A stretch of 64,000 nucleotides of DNA from Neospora caninum Liverpool (taxonomy: Eukaryota > Apicomplexa > Conoidasida > Eucoccidiorida > Sarcocystidae). Shown here piece after piece: positions 27,906 through 41,400 of this stretch. The first letter of the stretch is position 1. Each line of letters starts with the position of its first letter. The stretch spans positions 1,846,790 to 1,910,789 of the forward strand of contig NC_018390.1 in NCBI RefSeq assembly GCF_000208865.1, written 5' to 3'. Made by a program: the position numbers and the translations under genes. Under the pieces are notes generated by a model. The model was given only the letters and a program-made list of their open reading frames with translations, was not told the DNA's origin and did not search any database.

Positions 27906-29165
27906 AGCTACGTATAGAAAGGTATTCGTGTTTGCGATACACATACGCCTACACTACCCAGTGCAGATTTGGAGACATATGAGAGTTTCAGAAGACGAAG
28001 AGCTTTTATCATGCGTGCACGCTTGAGATGTGTAGACGAGTGTGTCGCTGGCAGCGGCAAGCTGTCTGAGGAAGGTTTGCCAGGACGATTTGTGCATGTG
28101 TCCTTCCGTGAAGCGTGACTTCGGGTTCGACTTTTTCGCGCAGTGAAGATCCTCTGACCGTTTCTTTTCCTTTTCTCTCTATATCTGTCGCTGCATGGTT
28201 TGCTCGCTTTCGCTGCGTGAGCTCCCCTCTCCTTTTTTGCCCCTTTTGTCAACGCCTTTCTCTTCGATCTTTCTGTTCCTTTCCTCTACCGATCTTCGCG
28301 CTAAAAGAAATTAGAGCTTCTCGCGGAAGTGGCGACGTTTCCCCCGTCAACTTTCTCGATAGTCGCGTTAGCCGTAAATCCTTGCATACATACACATGTA
28401 TATATTAACGCCCGCTATACACATGTGTGCATACAGATGCAGAGCTATATGTGCACATATACATATGGTTGGATTTATAAATGTATATATGTTAGTGTGT
28501 ATCACACCAAATGAGAAGGACGCGGAGAAGAGAGCAAAGCGTCAAAAAAACGCAAAAGTTTGTCTTGTCTCGAACCAACGGGTTACTCGAAAGACGCGAG
28601 TGAGACGAGCGCATGAATGCCCAGGATCTTGAAAACCAGAACAAATGCCAACGAAAAGACGCAGACACACACACGCATAGCGCGCCTTGTCATACGCATG
28701 CATATCCACGCATGGATACTCTTGTATACACTGCTCCTGGCACCTACGAAATGCTGTGAGGTGATAAGCGCCCGTGCTTGTCTCTGGAAGCCTCGTCCAC
28801 TTTCAAATGCCGACGGAGACTCCGACTTTTCCAGAAAACATTTTTCCACCTTGAGCGAGACAGAAAACGAAAAGAGTGACAGAACACACCTGGACCTCCG
28901 TCTCCCTCCAAACAGTGACAGCCGTGGGAGCCGCGTCCACTCTGTCCACGTTTCCCTCTAAATAGAAAATGCTGAATCCGCACTCCTTTTTCTGCTTATA
29001 TATATATATATTCAAGTGCAGGCGCTTGCATGCATCGATACATAGTTTCCCATCTGGAACCTCGGTCTCTACAGCGCTTGGAACTCAGAAGTACCAGAAA
29101 AGTGAAAAAGGTCGTGAACGAACATCAGTCCCTTGTGCAGGATTCTTTGCTCAAAAAACACAAGG

Positions 29166-29196
<31 letters not shown>

Positions 29197-29438
29197 CCCC
29201 CGATATATTTAGAACTATATGTAAATGCATATAGAGTATGCATATACGCTTCCAGGGGTACAGGGAGAAGGTGGGATGCGACGAGACGTGAAGCTCGTTT
29301 GTTCTCTGCTGCGCATACATGCATGCGTCTGCTTTTCTTCCCTTGAGGGGCGTGCCGCGTGTCTTTTCCCTGACGCGCATCAGAGTTTGTCCTCGCGTCT
29401 CACGCTTCGTTTCCCCGGACTCGACAGCGTGCCTCAAG
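27728..29438. other. Tail-to-tail intergenic spacer
   Basis: This is the 3' flank shared by the convergent genes ending at 27727 (plus) and 29439 (minus). It holds (TA)n tracts at 27862-27902 and 29172-29196, several tgcatg-rich AT segments and a pyrimidine-rich patch near 28.2-28.3 kb. No open frame here is convincing. Terminators and polyadenylation sites cannot be placed by eye. Confidence 0.5.
27862..27902. repeat. (TA)n tract, longest uninterrupted in the left half
   Basis: Twenty TA dinucleotides lie about 135 bases after the stop codon of the 23.98-27.73 kb gene. Confidence 0.95.
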
Positions 29439-32400
29439 CTACGCAAGAGGATGAGAGAAGACGTGCCGAGTTTGGCCGTTCCCCGGCGAGGGGGAAGTCA
29501 AACTCGACCTCTCGCTGCTCTGTCGCGAGGAGACAGGAACCGGATGAGCAGTTCGCACTTGCTCTCCAGTGCCGCTCTTTCCGTTTTCCTCGGCTGTGTC
29601 ACCGCAAACGCCTCGCCGACCTGGACTCCCAAAAGGAAGCTCGTCCCCGCTCAATTCTGTCTCCTCGTTCTTCTCTGCTCTCTCTTTCTCCTTTCTCTCT
29701 TCGCGTGTCCCTTTCTTTCGTTCTCTCGTGTTCTTTTCAATCGCCTTTCTCTCGCTCCCTTCTCTCTCCTGTCGCACTTTCGCGTCCTCTCGTGGTGCCG
29801 CATGGAACTCGCCCTCTCTCGTTGCGAAGGAACGATTCCACTTCTTCTGCATTGTCTCCTCCAAAGCAGCCAAAGCGGCAACTGTCGAACTTTCCAAGTT
29901 CGCGCCTCTCTGGGGGAGTCTCCGGTCGCATCTGGACCGCACCGCCAAGTCCTGCAGAGCCTCCTTTCTGCGAATGAGGAAACGCTCCGAGCTCTCGGCG
30001 CTCTCTGATACGCCGAGAGGCAACGCAGCCCCCTTCCCGCCGACTGCTGCATGCAGTTTCGCCCAAGGCTCGCACCCGGGCTCTCCCTCTCTCGGAAAAG
30101 GCCCGCGATGCGCTTTTCCCACCCCCCTCACGCACGCCCCACCACCGCTGAAAACGCCCTTCGCCCCCAGAGGCTGGGAAGGCGCGAAGGCTGCAGCGGA
30201 GCCTTGGGAAAGAGGCGAACTCGCTGAGTGTGCAGCCGCTCGCTGTGTTTGCCAAGACGCAGCCACCCTCAGGTCTCGTCTCAGCTCGTCCTTTCGCGCC
30301 GGACCCCCCGGAACGCTCTCGCCAGGCGTCGACGGCTGGTCCGCCTTCCCAGTGTACAGACACTCTTCCGCGGGGAACAAGTCTCCTTGTCCTTCGCTCG
30401 CGCCGCAGACGCCGTCGCACGGACGCGGGGCTCGTGGTGCTTCAAGAGTCGCGAGAGCGCCCGCGAGGAGCTGGGAATCCCGCAAACTGCTTCGCTGCCC
30501 GCCGCTCTGGCGGGAAAAAGAGTCGGGTTGCGCGCCCCCACGCAAACCTCGGCCGTCGCCCCACGCACGCAAATTCAGCTCTCCCTCGGCGTGCGAATCC
30601 TCCGAGGCGAAGCGAGCGGCATCGGCAGCGGCCGGTAACAGCCACGGCGGTTCCCGCCCTCGCGCAGCTAAGGCGAGGCCGCTGAGAAGACGCCAGAAGT
30701 CTCCAGGCGCCGCGTGAGACGGCGAAATCGGCGAGAGAAAGAACGGGACGCTCGAGGTCTTTCCAGGCGCGTCTGCTGCAGGGAGGAGGAAGGCGCTCGA
30801 GGCCGAGCATACGGGACGACGGCATAGGGCCTCGCGACGAACCGTCTCGCCGTTTCCTCCTGGAGAGGCGAAACACTCCTCTTCATTCCTGCTGCGAGAC
30901 ACAAATCTCTCTTCTCCCGACGGGATGGGAGCGACGTTTTCAGAAGCGGGAGAGGGCATCGGCCCCGCGCGTTTCTGCACACACGTGAGAAGATCCAGGA
31001 CTCCTGGATCCGGCACGAGACGGACGGTTTTCCCTCGGTCAGCAGATCCTTGTTCTTCGACTCCGCGGTCTTTCGAAGCGGAAGCGACGTGGAGCCGCTG
31101 GTGGCTCGAAATCGCGGCGAGGAGAGCGTGCGCTCGGGACAGGAAGGCGAGGTGAACTGAGACGGGGATCGCCACTGCTCGTTGCACAGGCTCTGGAGTC
31201 AGAAGAGCGATTCCTCCGTCTCTCTCGTCGCTTTTGTCCTCACCGTCTCCGCCTGCCTTCCCGTCTCCGAGAACGCACGCCTCCTTTTCCGCGTCTAGAA
31301 ACTGCGGCGCGCGGGAAAACCACGGCGACGGAGAAGAACCCAGAGTGTGGTGGACAGAGGAGCCCCCAGAAGCGCGCCTTTCAAGCAGTTTCAGGAGCGT
31401 TGCCATGGCGAAGTGGCGACAAGGCGACGGTGGCCCAAAGCAGCCCCGTGCCCAGTCGACGATTTGCATGCATTCCGAGCTGTGCTTGTCTACCTCGCAG
31501 GCGCACCTCCTCTCTCTATTCGCCTCAGCTTTACATCGGCCTTCGCCATCAGCCGTCTTTCCTTCCATCATTTTCTCATCGTCAGCTTCCGTCTCTTCTC
31601 TTCCCGCATCCTGCCGTCCTCTTTCGCTTCTCGCTCCTCTTTCGCCTTGCACTTCTCTTGCGCTTCTGTCTTCTCCTTCGCCTCGCTCTTTGAAGAAGGC
31701 GCTGCTTCGTTCGAGCAGAGATCTCAAAGGATCCGAGGAGGGCGGCGCGAGAAGAACCTCGAGGAGAGACTCGGGCGTCTCCGCTGGGGGTTCTCCTGCG
31801 CGGCTCTCGTCGTCTTGCGTCCCTGCCGATCCCCGCGCGTCTTCACAGGAGAACTCGCTGCCCGACTTCTCCGCGTCGTCGAACACATCCCTGGACTCTG
31901 TGGGAGACCAACGAGAGCTGGAAGAAGACGAAGACGCCACCGGCGAAAAGGCACAGGAAAGGACGGAGGAGGGAGGCGTCCGGTCGTTGAGGGGAGAAGC
32001 CCTGTAAGCACCCCGAGGAGCGCCCCGAGAAGCGTGAGAGAAGAAAGCGACATGAAGCGCAGACTGTGGCGGAGACGTGTCGCTTGTCGGAGCGTTCTGC
32101 CGTTCTCTGAAAAGCGTTTGTTCCTCTCTTCCTTCTCTCGCCTCCTCGGTTTCTTCTGAATCTCCCCTCACTGCGACTCTCCAGCCACTTAGGTCTCCGG
32201 CCTCTGACGCGTCCTCGCCGTCTGCTGGAAACAGCGTCCGAGACATCTCGCGTCTGCGCCGCGGTGGACTTCGCTCACGGTTCTCAGCCTCCCCACCCTT
32301 TCCGCGCTGCTTCGGATGCAAGTCTCTGCCTTCCCCGACTCCGCCACTGTCTTGTTCCCGCTCTCCTTCTCTTGTCCCCTCTGTCCTCGTCTCTTTTCTC

Positions 32401-35400
32401 GTCTCGTTCCCTCTCTCGCACGCTCGATTCGTAGCAGTGAACGCGGCGAGACCCGGGTGGCAAGCAGACGCTGCGAGCAAGAGGAGAACGAGGTCTGCGG
32501 GCCTCACGTTGGCTCGGCACGGCGCCTGGGACGCCGTCTCCGTCTCGTCTCTTGCGGGATTCACTCCTTCCTTGCCTCTGGCCGTTGTGACGCTTTCTTC
32601 CCTTCGCGCCTCGAGTGCTTGGAGAGCTGCGTGAAGGAGAAAGAAACAGTTCACCACCTCGTCGAGAGACAAACCTGAGGGCGTCTTCGTTTGAGCCGAA
32701 GAAGAGAGAGAACAAGGATATACTGCTCCTTTACCCGAGGTCGCGTTCGTTTCAAGTTCCTCAGCTGCAACCGACAGAGAAGAAAAGCCGCTGCTCACGC
32801 CTCCTGCGCTCTCCTGTTGCGTTCCCCCGCCGTCGCTTCCTCGCTCCTCTTCGCCGGATCGCTCGCCGCGAGACCTCGCCTCTCTGTTTCGCCTCTCATC
32901 GCCCTCCTGTGATTGCGGCAAAAAGCTGGTTTGCGCTAGACCCTCAGCGAGGAAGGCTGCGCAGCGAAGAAGACAAACTTGGAGGATTTCTCGCGCTCTC
33001 TTGCCGTGCTCTTCTCTGTTTTCACAGACGCGTCCTTCTCCAGCGTGCGAGACGCCCTCGGCGACGCTTCGGCCTGTCTGCCTACTCTCGCTTTTGCTCG
33101 CCCTGGCAGAATCAGCCGCTTTGCTCTCCTCTTCCCTTCCCGATCCTTCCAGTCGCCCTGACTCGCTAAGAGCGTCGCGTTCTCCTTCTCCCTCTCGTCC
33201 GCCTTCCTTGCTTCCTCGGGAAAGCTCCGCAGCCGTGAGACCCTGTCGTTCGTCTCGCGAAAACGCCGAGCCGCTCTTTCCATTGTTCATCCATGGGAGA
33301 GAAACACTCGAGGGCCGAAAAGGAGAAGCGGACGAGGTAGAAGGAACCAGAGAAGCAAGAAGTCGCGGAAGAATGTGGCGCGAGAGCAGACGGCAAACGT
33401 GGAGTGCCGAGCCGAGACTGAGAGCTGCTTCAAGCAAAGAGAAGAGAGCAGCCAGTTCCTTTTCCACATCGGTTTCCCTATCTGGGCGCCTACCAGGCAC
33501 GAGGTTCTCCGAGTTCCCTTCTTGTTCCCCTGAATCGCCGTCGCGCCCCCGGACGCAGATCGGCCTTTCCAGATCCGTCCCCCCTGTCTCCCCCTGTTCA
33601 GACACCTGGGCGTCGCCAAGCTGTTCTTGCGCCTCTCGCCGCTCTCTTGGACCGTCGGTTTGGGTTTCTTGCCCCAGGGCAGGCGCTCGACTGCGCTCTC
33701 CAGTGGAGTGCGCAAACGAGACAGAGGCCGAGCCTGCGAAGCTCCCGAACGCCGAGGCGACGGAGGACGCGGCGAACGACGGCAGAGACGCGAGCGAGTC
33801 GCGAGGTGGAGAAGTCGATCGCGAGGAGGAAACCGACGGCGGCGTGCCGGCGGCACAGCCGCGCGACGACGCCCGAGCCGAGTCCTGAGAGGTCGGCTCG
33901 GGAACTTCACGTGAGAAGGGGTGCAAAAGCATCGGGTTCTCAAGGTTGGACGAGGCGAGCGCTGCGTCTTCCACAAGACTCGACATGAAGGCGCCGACGC
34001 TGCCTGCAGCCTCGCCGTCGAAGCCGCCAGAACATTCGGGGCCCCAGAAGTGAGGAGAGGCACGCCCCGGCAGAGGCTGCGACGCACACCACGCGGGGGA
34101 GGCAGATTCGCGAGAGTGTGAAAGGACGGCAGCATCCAAAGAGGAACCTGAGGAAGGAAGGAGTTGTGTGGAGGTGTCTGAACATTCCTGGGAGTGCTCA
34201 GGGTGATTGGAAGTCCGGATCCTCTCGCCGCCGGTCTCCTTTTGCTGGTGAGGGCTGTCCGATGCAGATGCAGCGAAGCTGCTCGGAGGAACGATGCGGT
34301 GGGACGGCCGGGACGAATGCGACTCTGCTCCGTTGGGCGAGAAGCTAGACGAATTCCGACACAAAGAGGGAAAATGCGTCTCGCGACGGGCGTGGGCCGA
34401 AAGGCCCAGCAGGTGGAAGTGCGCTTGAAGAGCGAGGAGGCTCTGGAGTCCAGGAAGACGCAGCCGCGGGAGGGAAGACGAACACCGAAGTCGTGCGAGA
34501 TAGCGACGGAACAGCTGCAACCCGGCCAAAGGGAGGAACAACAGGCACGCGCCCGAAGAGACAGAAGCGCGAAAAGAGCTCGAGGAAAGATCCGCACGCC
34601 TTTGGGAGCCACCCGACGAAACAGCGTAAAGAAAAGAGAGCGACTGAGTGTCTCTCTGCGTGGTCCGTCTTGTGTGCTCTCCTGCGTCTCTCGGTCTTTC
34701 CAGTGTCGCTTCGTCGGCAAACCCCGCTGCGCCCAGAAGGTGCGAGACGAGGCGCACCCACACGCCGTCCGGCGAGTTGAAGAGAACTTCCCTTTCGAGA
34801 ACCGCCGGGAGAGACGTCGCCCTCCCTCTCGGCGTGCCTCGCCACAGAGTCGCTTCCTCTCCTTCCTTCACCATTCTCTTCTGAACTGAAAACGCCCCGC
34901 GGAAGATCCACGCAAGGACATTCCAAGGCAGAACGGCGGGGAAGGCTGCTACGCATGCAGTCGCGAGAATCTCAATCTGCGACGTCACTGTCGCCCTCTG
35001 GACCACACTGAGGTGCGCCGAGGAGCCTGCAGAGGAAACCAGTGTTCGCTTCGTGGAGAGCAGGACATGGTTTGAATGTCTTTTCTTGGCAGAGGCACCG
35101 CATGTTCTCTCTTGGAAGTTCGAGCCTGTTTCACGGGGTTTCCTCCACACAGAAGGAATCTCAACTGTGGCCGTCAAGGTCCCGCGTTCCACCGTCATCT
35201 CTGGCTGGTTTTCCGCCTCGCCTACGCCATCCAGGCGTCCTCGCCCTCGCCCTCGCCGCGGCGTCTCTTGTTCCCCGTCCTCCAGACGCTCTCCCCTCCT
35301 TTCCACCGTGTCTCGCTCGAAAGTTTCTCGCGCTCCTTCTTCCGTCTCACTCTCCCGACCCACAGGCGCTCCCTGCGCCTTCTCGTCTCCACTCTCCATC

Positions 35401-38400
35401 GCACCAAACCCAACCGTTCGGTGGGACTGTTCTTCCTCCCCGAAAACGTCGTTGAAGTGCCGTTCTTCCTCTTCTTCGTCTGTATCTGCATCGCGGCTTT
35501 CTTCGCTGTCTCCGACGCTTTCAGTTTCCTCTCGACCTTCTCCCCCGGCCCTCCAAAATTGCAACGGGCCTCTGCTCCCCACGCAGAGCTCGTAGACCGC
35601 TGCAGCGAGCGGCAGATACTTCAGCTGAGGCTCGGCACCGAGGAGAGCACGCGCGAAGGACAAAGAACCAGGGGCTTCGTTTCTGGAAACTGCCTGTGAG
35701 GCCTCCGTATCCCTCCACCATGACGCCATCAAGGCACAAACGCGAAACCAGCCGAGGCCGTTCGCGACGAAAATCACGCGGTCAACTGCCTCCAAGATTG
35801 CATGCAGACAGAGCTCGGTCGAGCGGCGATCTTGAGCGGAGCTGTCTCTTCTTCCCCGCGACGCTGCGGCTGCGAATCCCGCTTCCGGACGAAAGAAGCA
35901 GTGACAGAAAACCAGCGCATCTCTCTCCTCGAAGACTTCCGCGACGGGACACGACAGAGGCAAGGCGGCAGAACCACAAGCTGACGATAGGCGAGGAGAA
36001 ACGGAGGAAGCACCCGGGAGGATGATTCCACTTGGTTCGCTTTTCTGCTCACGCATCCAGATGGCAACAGCGTGGGAGGCCGAGGCGGGCGAGACTGCGT
36101 CTGTCGCGGTTGAAACGGAATCAGGAAGCCAGGCAGAAAAGCCGCCCGAGAGCGCGCGATGTGACTCGCACAAAGACGCTGCAGAGACGTGCCACGGGAC
36201 GCCCAGGGCAGGCCAGAGAAACGACACATCTCGCGTCTTCGCCCTGCTTTCTGCGGCGTCGCATGCGCCACGGCGAGCGCCACCCGCCACTCCCTCGGCA
36301 ACGAACCCCCCAGGAGGGGACGGGGAAGGAGCCAGGGAGGAGGAAGAGCACGAAGAATTCGCGGACGCGCGACGGGAAGAAAGAGTCGATCCTCTGCGGG
36401 GGTTGGATGCCGAATCGAGCTTGTCTTGCGCGCATGCAGTTGCCAGGAGCGCGAGGAGTTCAAAGAGCGCAGCAGCGGCAGTGGCGATGCTACTCGCCGT
36501 CAGGGTTTCGTCTTTAAGGAAGGACGTGACATCTTCGCGTCCTCTTGCTCTCCATACACGTCCCAGATCATTAAATCTTGCATCATCTCCCCCGCCTCTC
36601 GTGGGCCTCTCGACCTCATCCTTCCCTCTTCTCGCCGTTTCGAGCACCCTCGACAGCAGGCCATCTCCAGCGCGTGCCTGGGGCGCCAGCGCAGGAGAAC
36701 CCGTCCTGCAAGACTCTTCACTGCAAGCGTGTGTCCTTCCTTCCGCGTCTTCTGAGTTCCGATGCCTTTCCGCTCCTTCTTCTCCCCCTTCCGTCTGCTC
36801 CGTCGCCGCGCCTGCGCGAGCCGCCAGAGCCTCGCGCTCTTCGAGGCCACCCTGTCCTGCTCCGCCTCCGCGAAGAGGAGACACCAGACTGCTGCGACAA
36901 GCTCCGGGAGAGTCAGAGGCGGCGCGCTCGTCTTCTCTTGCCTCGCTGACTCGGCCATCACTTCCAGAGAGCTGAGACGAGGACGGCTCTCCTCTCGCGT
37001 GCTCGAGGTGTCCTGGGCACTGCGAGGAAAGGGGCGAAGCGCCGCAGCGCGTCGAGGGGGACGGCGCAGCTGCAGGAGCCAAAGCCGCGAGGCGTTTTGG
37101 GGACACGAGACTCTGCGGAGAGGCGGAAGTCGAGGACGGAGGCGCCTTCGTCCCCGCAGCGAGAGGTGAAGACGCAGGCGTCGCCTCTTCTTGCGAAGAG
37201 CCAGCTCGCAACGACCCCGCGCGTGACGCCTCATCTCCCCAGAAGTATTTAAAGAGCGTCGAGCCGATCTGGTGCAAACCGGGCTCCTCGGCCGCTCCCC
37301 TTGCTGCGACGCCCTGCGGAGAGAAAACCGAAACCGCAAACAGCACGAGATTCACATCCCTCTGTCTCATTCTTCGGCCTCCACTGTCACTTGCACGGTG
37401 ATCCAGAAAACTGCTAAAAGCGAAACGTTTCTGGACCAAGGCGGGAAAAGAGCCCCCTATCGTCTCACTGAATCGCCTGTCTTTCCCGCTGTTTTCCTAT
37501 CGTTCACTTTGCTCTCCTCCTTCTCCAACTCCTTCAGCTCTTCCTTCTCCTCTTCTTCTTTCTCTTCCCTTTCCTTCCCTTCCCCTTCTTTCCCGCCCTC
37601 TCCTTCTTCGTTCCTCGCCTCTCCTTTTTCTCTCCTCTCCTCCTCTTCTTACCCTTTTTTTGCTTACCGCACTCTGCTGAAACACAGTCGAGGCCACCTT
37701 CCCGTAGGCCGCTCCGGCCGCAGCCGCCGCCTCGGAAACCGCAAACGCCGCCGCAGCTCCTGCCGCGCCCGCCGCGGAAACGCCCAGCGCAGCGGCTGCC
37801 TCGACGGCGGCGTGTCCAGCGTTGCTTCGCGTCTCCTTCTCGGCGTGAAAGGCCAGCTGGGCCATCGTCGGGGCTCCTCCACGCCTCGCGTCTCCGATCG
37901 AGGGAATGGCGGGTCGAGAGGTGGGAGGCGGTCTCGTCGCCTCTTCGTTCTCCCCGTCAGCCTGTGCTGGGAGGTCGCGACTCTTCGGCGAAGCTCCAGA
38001 AGCGAGGCAATCTTCCGGAACGCGGGGCGATGCACCCACCGCGGAAGAGACCCCGCCGCCCTCGCGCTCTTGATTCGCCGTTCCCTTTCCGACAGCCCCT
38101 CTGAAGAGCGACGAGAAAGCGGAAGAAAGCGAAGGCGGCGGAGAAGCTGCGTGGGTTTCCACGAGCGTCGAGACGAAGACGCCGTCTGCAGCGAGCGTCC
38201 ACGCCCCGCGTATCCCCTCTTCGTCCCTCCCGAGAGGACTGAAGAGCGATCCTTGTCGCGTGTTCCCTTCTCGGAGAGGATTCGCAAAGGAAGAAAAGGC
38301 AGGGGAATCCGGCAAAGGAAGGCTGGTCGCCGCGCCGAGGAGCGCCGTCGTTGCAGCATGAGACGCTGCTGCCACAGTGTGCAAGAGACCCCCAGCTGAA

Positions 38401-41400
38401 ACTCCCGGGTCACTTCCTTCTCGCGGGAAAGCCACGCTTGCGTTTCTGGGGCCCTCTCGTGGGGCGGGTTCGGGGCCACGAAGGTCGTCACGGTGCGCAT
38501 GCATTTCCCGCGAGGCGGAAAAGAGCGCCGCTGCGTCGTCCAGCGGTTTTGTCTCGACATTGGAGATTTCCGCTTCACCGGCGCACTGCACTTCGGCCTG
38601 CCCCAACGCGCCATCTTCAGCGGACTGAAATACCGGCCGAGACGAGGCGAGAGAACAGGAAGAAGGGACAGATGAAGAGAACGAAACAGGTGAAGAAGAG
38701 GAAGAAGAAGACAAAGAAGAAGAGGAAGAGGAAGACAAAGAAGAAGAGGAAGAGGAAGAGGAAGACGAAGCGGAAGAAGAGAAAGAAAAGGACGAAGAGG
38801 AAGAAGAGGAAGTAGAGGAAGATGAAGATGAGGAAGACGAGGAAGTAGAGGAAGATGAAGCAGAAGAGGAAGTAGAGGAAGATGAAGCAGAAGAGGAAGA
38901 AGAGGAAGATGAAGAAGAAAAGGAAGAAGAGGAAGCGGCTGGGGATGATGACGCGAAAGAGGCAAAGGAAGAAGCGGCCGGGGATGAACAGCCTGAGAGA
39001 GAGGGAGTGAAGCAAGTGTTTGGGAGTTCCGTGCTGGCGAGTGGTTGGCCGATGCAACTTCTGAGAGCAGTGACGTCCTGGAACGCGGACGGCGTGGATG
39101 AAGACGTGGGCGGAGTGACGGGGGCAGAGGTTGGCGCGAGGCCGTTGCTATCAGAGAGGCCGCGGTCTGACGACTGAGTGTGGTTTTCCTTCCTTTCTGG
39201 AAGTCCGCGACACGTTTCACCCTTTGTCTCGCGAACGTGACTTCGAGTCCTGGCACTGGAACGACAAGGCGAAACGGCGCGGGCTTTGAAAGACGCCGAA
39301 GCTGAAGATATTTTGGCCGGAGGAAACCAGTGAGGCGGCAAAGGCGAGTCCGTGTCGCAGTCCAAGCCGGACGAAAAGAGGAATGGCGAAGCGTTTTGGA
39401 AAGGAGAGAAGATTCGCGCTTCCTGGTCTCCTCTCCGCGAGCGTGTGCGTTGTTGCCTCTCAGCGAGTCCAACGCATGCAGCAGCATGCAGACAGTGTAC
39501 ATACGTCTGAGACATCTTCGCGGATCGGCTTCGATTCCAGCTTTCCTCCTTGTCCAGCAGCCAGCTGGTCAGGAGAAGAACCCTCTTTTTCAGCTTCGCC
39601 ACTTTTGACTGGGAGAGCCTCAGCGGCAACTTCAGCAGAGGGCCCGCTAACGGCGAGCGAAGTTGAGGAAGAGGTTTCCTTCGCGCGTCTGCGCCAAGAT
39701 GAAGGGAGAACAATGATGCTCGCCGAGGAAGAGACGCACGAAGTGGATCGACAGCACAAGGCCACAACGACGCCGCGCGAGATCCGGAAACAGTCGTATC
39801 CCTCCAAAGAGAAACAGCAGTCTCCCCTCTGTCTCCCAAGCTCACTTCCGGCGACAAAGAAGAGGAAGAAGAGGCAGAAGAGGACCGGGTTTTTGGTGTG
39901 TGTGGCTGACAGGCGACTCGCTGACGGACGCGAGAAGCTGAGACAGGTCGAGCTGGAGGGAAATTCCTTAGCGGGAACGAAGCAGCCGACGCCACAGTCG
40001 CGCACGTGAGAGCCTCGAGAGCCTCGACGGTTGCTGCGAAGTGACGAAGGAGAGAAAGAAAAGAAGAGAGTGGAACGGAGGACGAGACGGTGGTCTCTTT
40101 CACAGAGACTGGCAGATACGTCTGCGCTGCGAAAAAGCTGTCGCCAGGCACAGGCGCAGTGCAACCCTGAGGCGCGAAGTAGGTTCTGAAAAACGACGGA
40201 CAAAAGAAAAGAGAAACTTCGGGTCCTCTCGATGTGCTCTCGCATCTGTCTGCCTTCTGACCGCCTGCATGATGGCCCACGCGATGTTCCACACCCCATC
40301 TTCTGCTCGTCTCCAGAACTCCCCCCTCCTGTCGTTTCTCGCCTTCCTGGAAGCCGGCGCTCTCTGCTGTCTTCCCTCCCACTTCCTGCACGTTCTCGCG
40401 GGTCTCTCCGCCTTTCCAGCTTCTGCTTTCCGCCTCTCTCTGGTCCGTGCGGAGTCCGCGCAGCGGCGAGTTAAACTCGAGGCCGCTTCGCGCCTGCGCG
40501 GCAGATACACTGACGCTGGAAAAGAGCGGCATCTCTAGCATTGGGGCGGCGACGCGGATGAGAGGGAGAAGAAAACGAAGGACTGCATGCGCGCGCCGGC
40601 TCGCCAGTTCTGCGAGCGAACCTTCGGGGACAGCACTTGGCCTTCGTCCCGAACTCGACGTGGAGAAACTGACCCCAGAGTCTCTGTTTTTGAGTGCGTC
40701 CAAAGGGCTGACGTCGCCACGGCCAGCGCGAGAGGCAGTAGGCGACGAAAGAGGCAAAGCGTGAGAAGGAAGCGGAAACGAGGAAGAGGAGAAAGGAGAG
40801 AACGGCGACGAGAGATCGCTCGGTCCTCCTCGCTCCTGCCCCAAGTTGTGGGAGGAGGCACGCGCTGGGGCAAAACGTCGAGAACGAAGGAAAACCGCTG
40901 GAATTGACCAATCTGAGAGAAGCGCGGACTCGTCGACTGCGTACGCCAGACAGTAGGCGAGGGCTGCCTCTGTCCACCCTGTCAACGAGAGAGACAGATC
41001 TTGAATTCTAAGATTGCATGAATCCAAGATCGGAGACGGCGGCGAAAGCGCGTAGAAGGAACTCGAGCAAGAGGAAGAGACGAGAGGCGGGGGGAGGCGA
41101 ATCAGATGCCCATTCCAGTGCGCATTGGAGCCCAGAAAGCCTACGCCTCCGGCGGAATCGTCCCTGTCTCGTCTGCGATTCTCAGGTCCGCCCTGGTCCA
41201 CAAGGACACTCGGAGAAGAGAGGAACAGAGTCTCGTTTTCCGGGTCGGAATCAAAGGCCTCCAGAGACACGGAGACGGGGAGCGGCAGGGGCGCCGACAG
41301 CGGGAAGGACGAAGGCCGATCCGGAGACGGTGTGCGGCGAGTAAGCCCCGGACACGGCTCCTCCGGCCGGATGCTGTCGTGACGCCAAGCGCCGCCATTC

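Noticed and set aside
29225..32159. Plus-strand frames of 200-380 codons opposite the giant gene
   Set aside because: Antisense shadows of a stop-free GC-rich exon; no splice sites or family resemblance.
33287..34720. Long minus-strand frame of 477 codons inside the giant gene
   Set aside because: It overlaps the 29439-37313 exon in another frame on the same strand, is Arg/Pro/Ser-rich as expected for out-of-frame GC-rich DNA, and has no splice or start support.
37664..39502. Minus-strand frame of 612 codons rich in Leu/Pro
   Set aside because: It is the shifted frame of the poly-serine and GC-rich region of the 37668-44562 exon; the Leu runs are the serine repeat read one base off.
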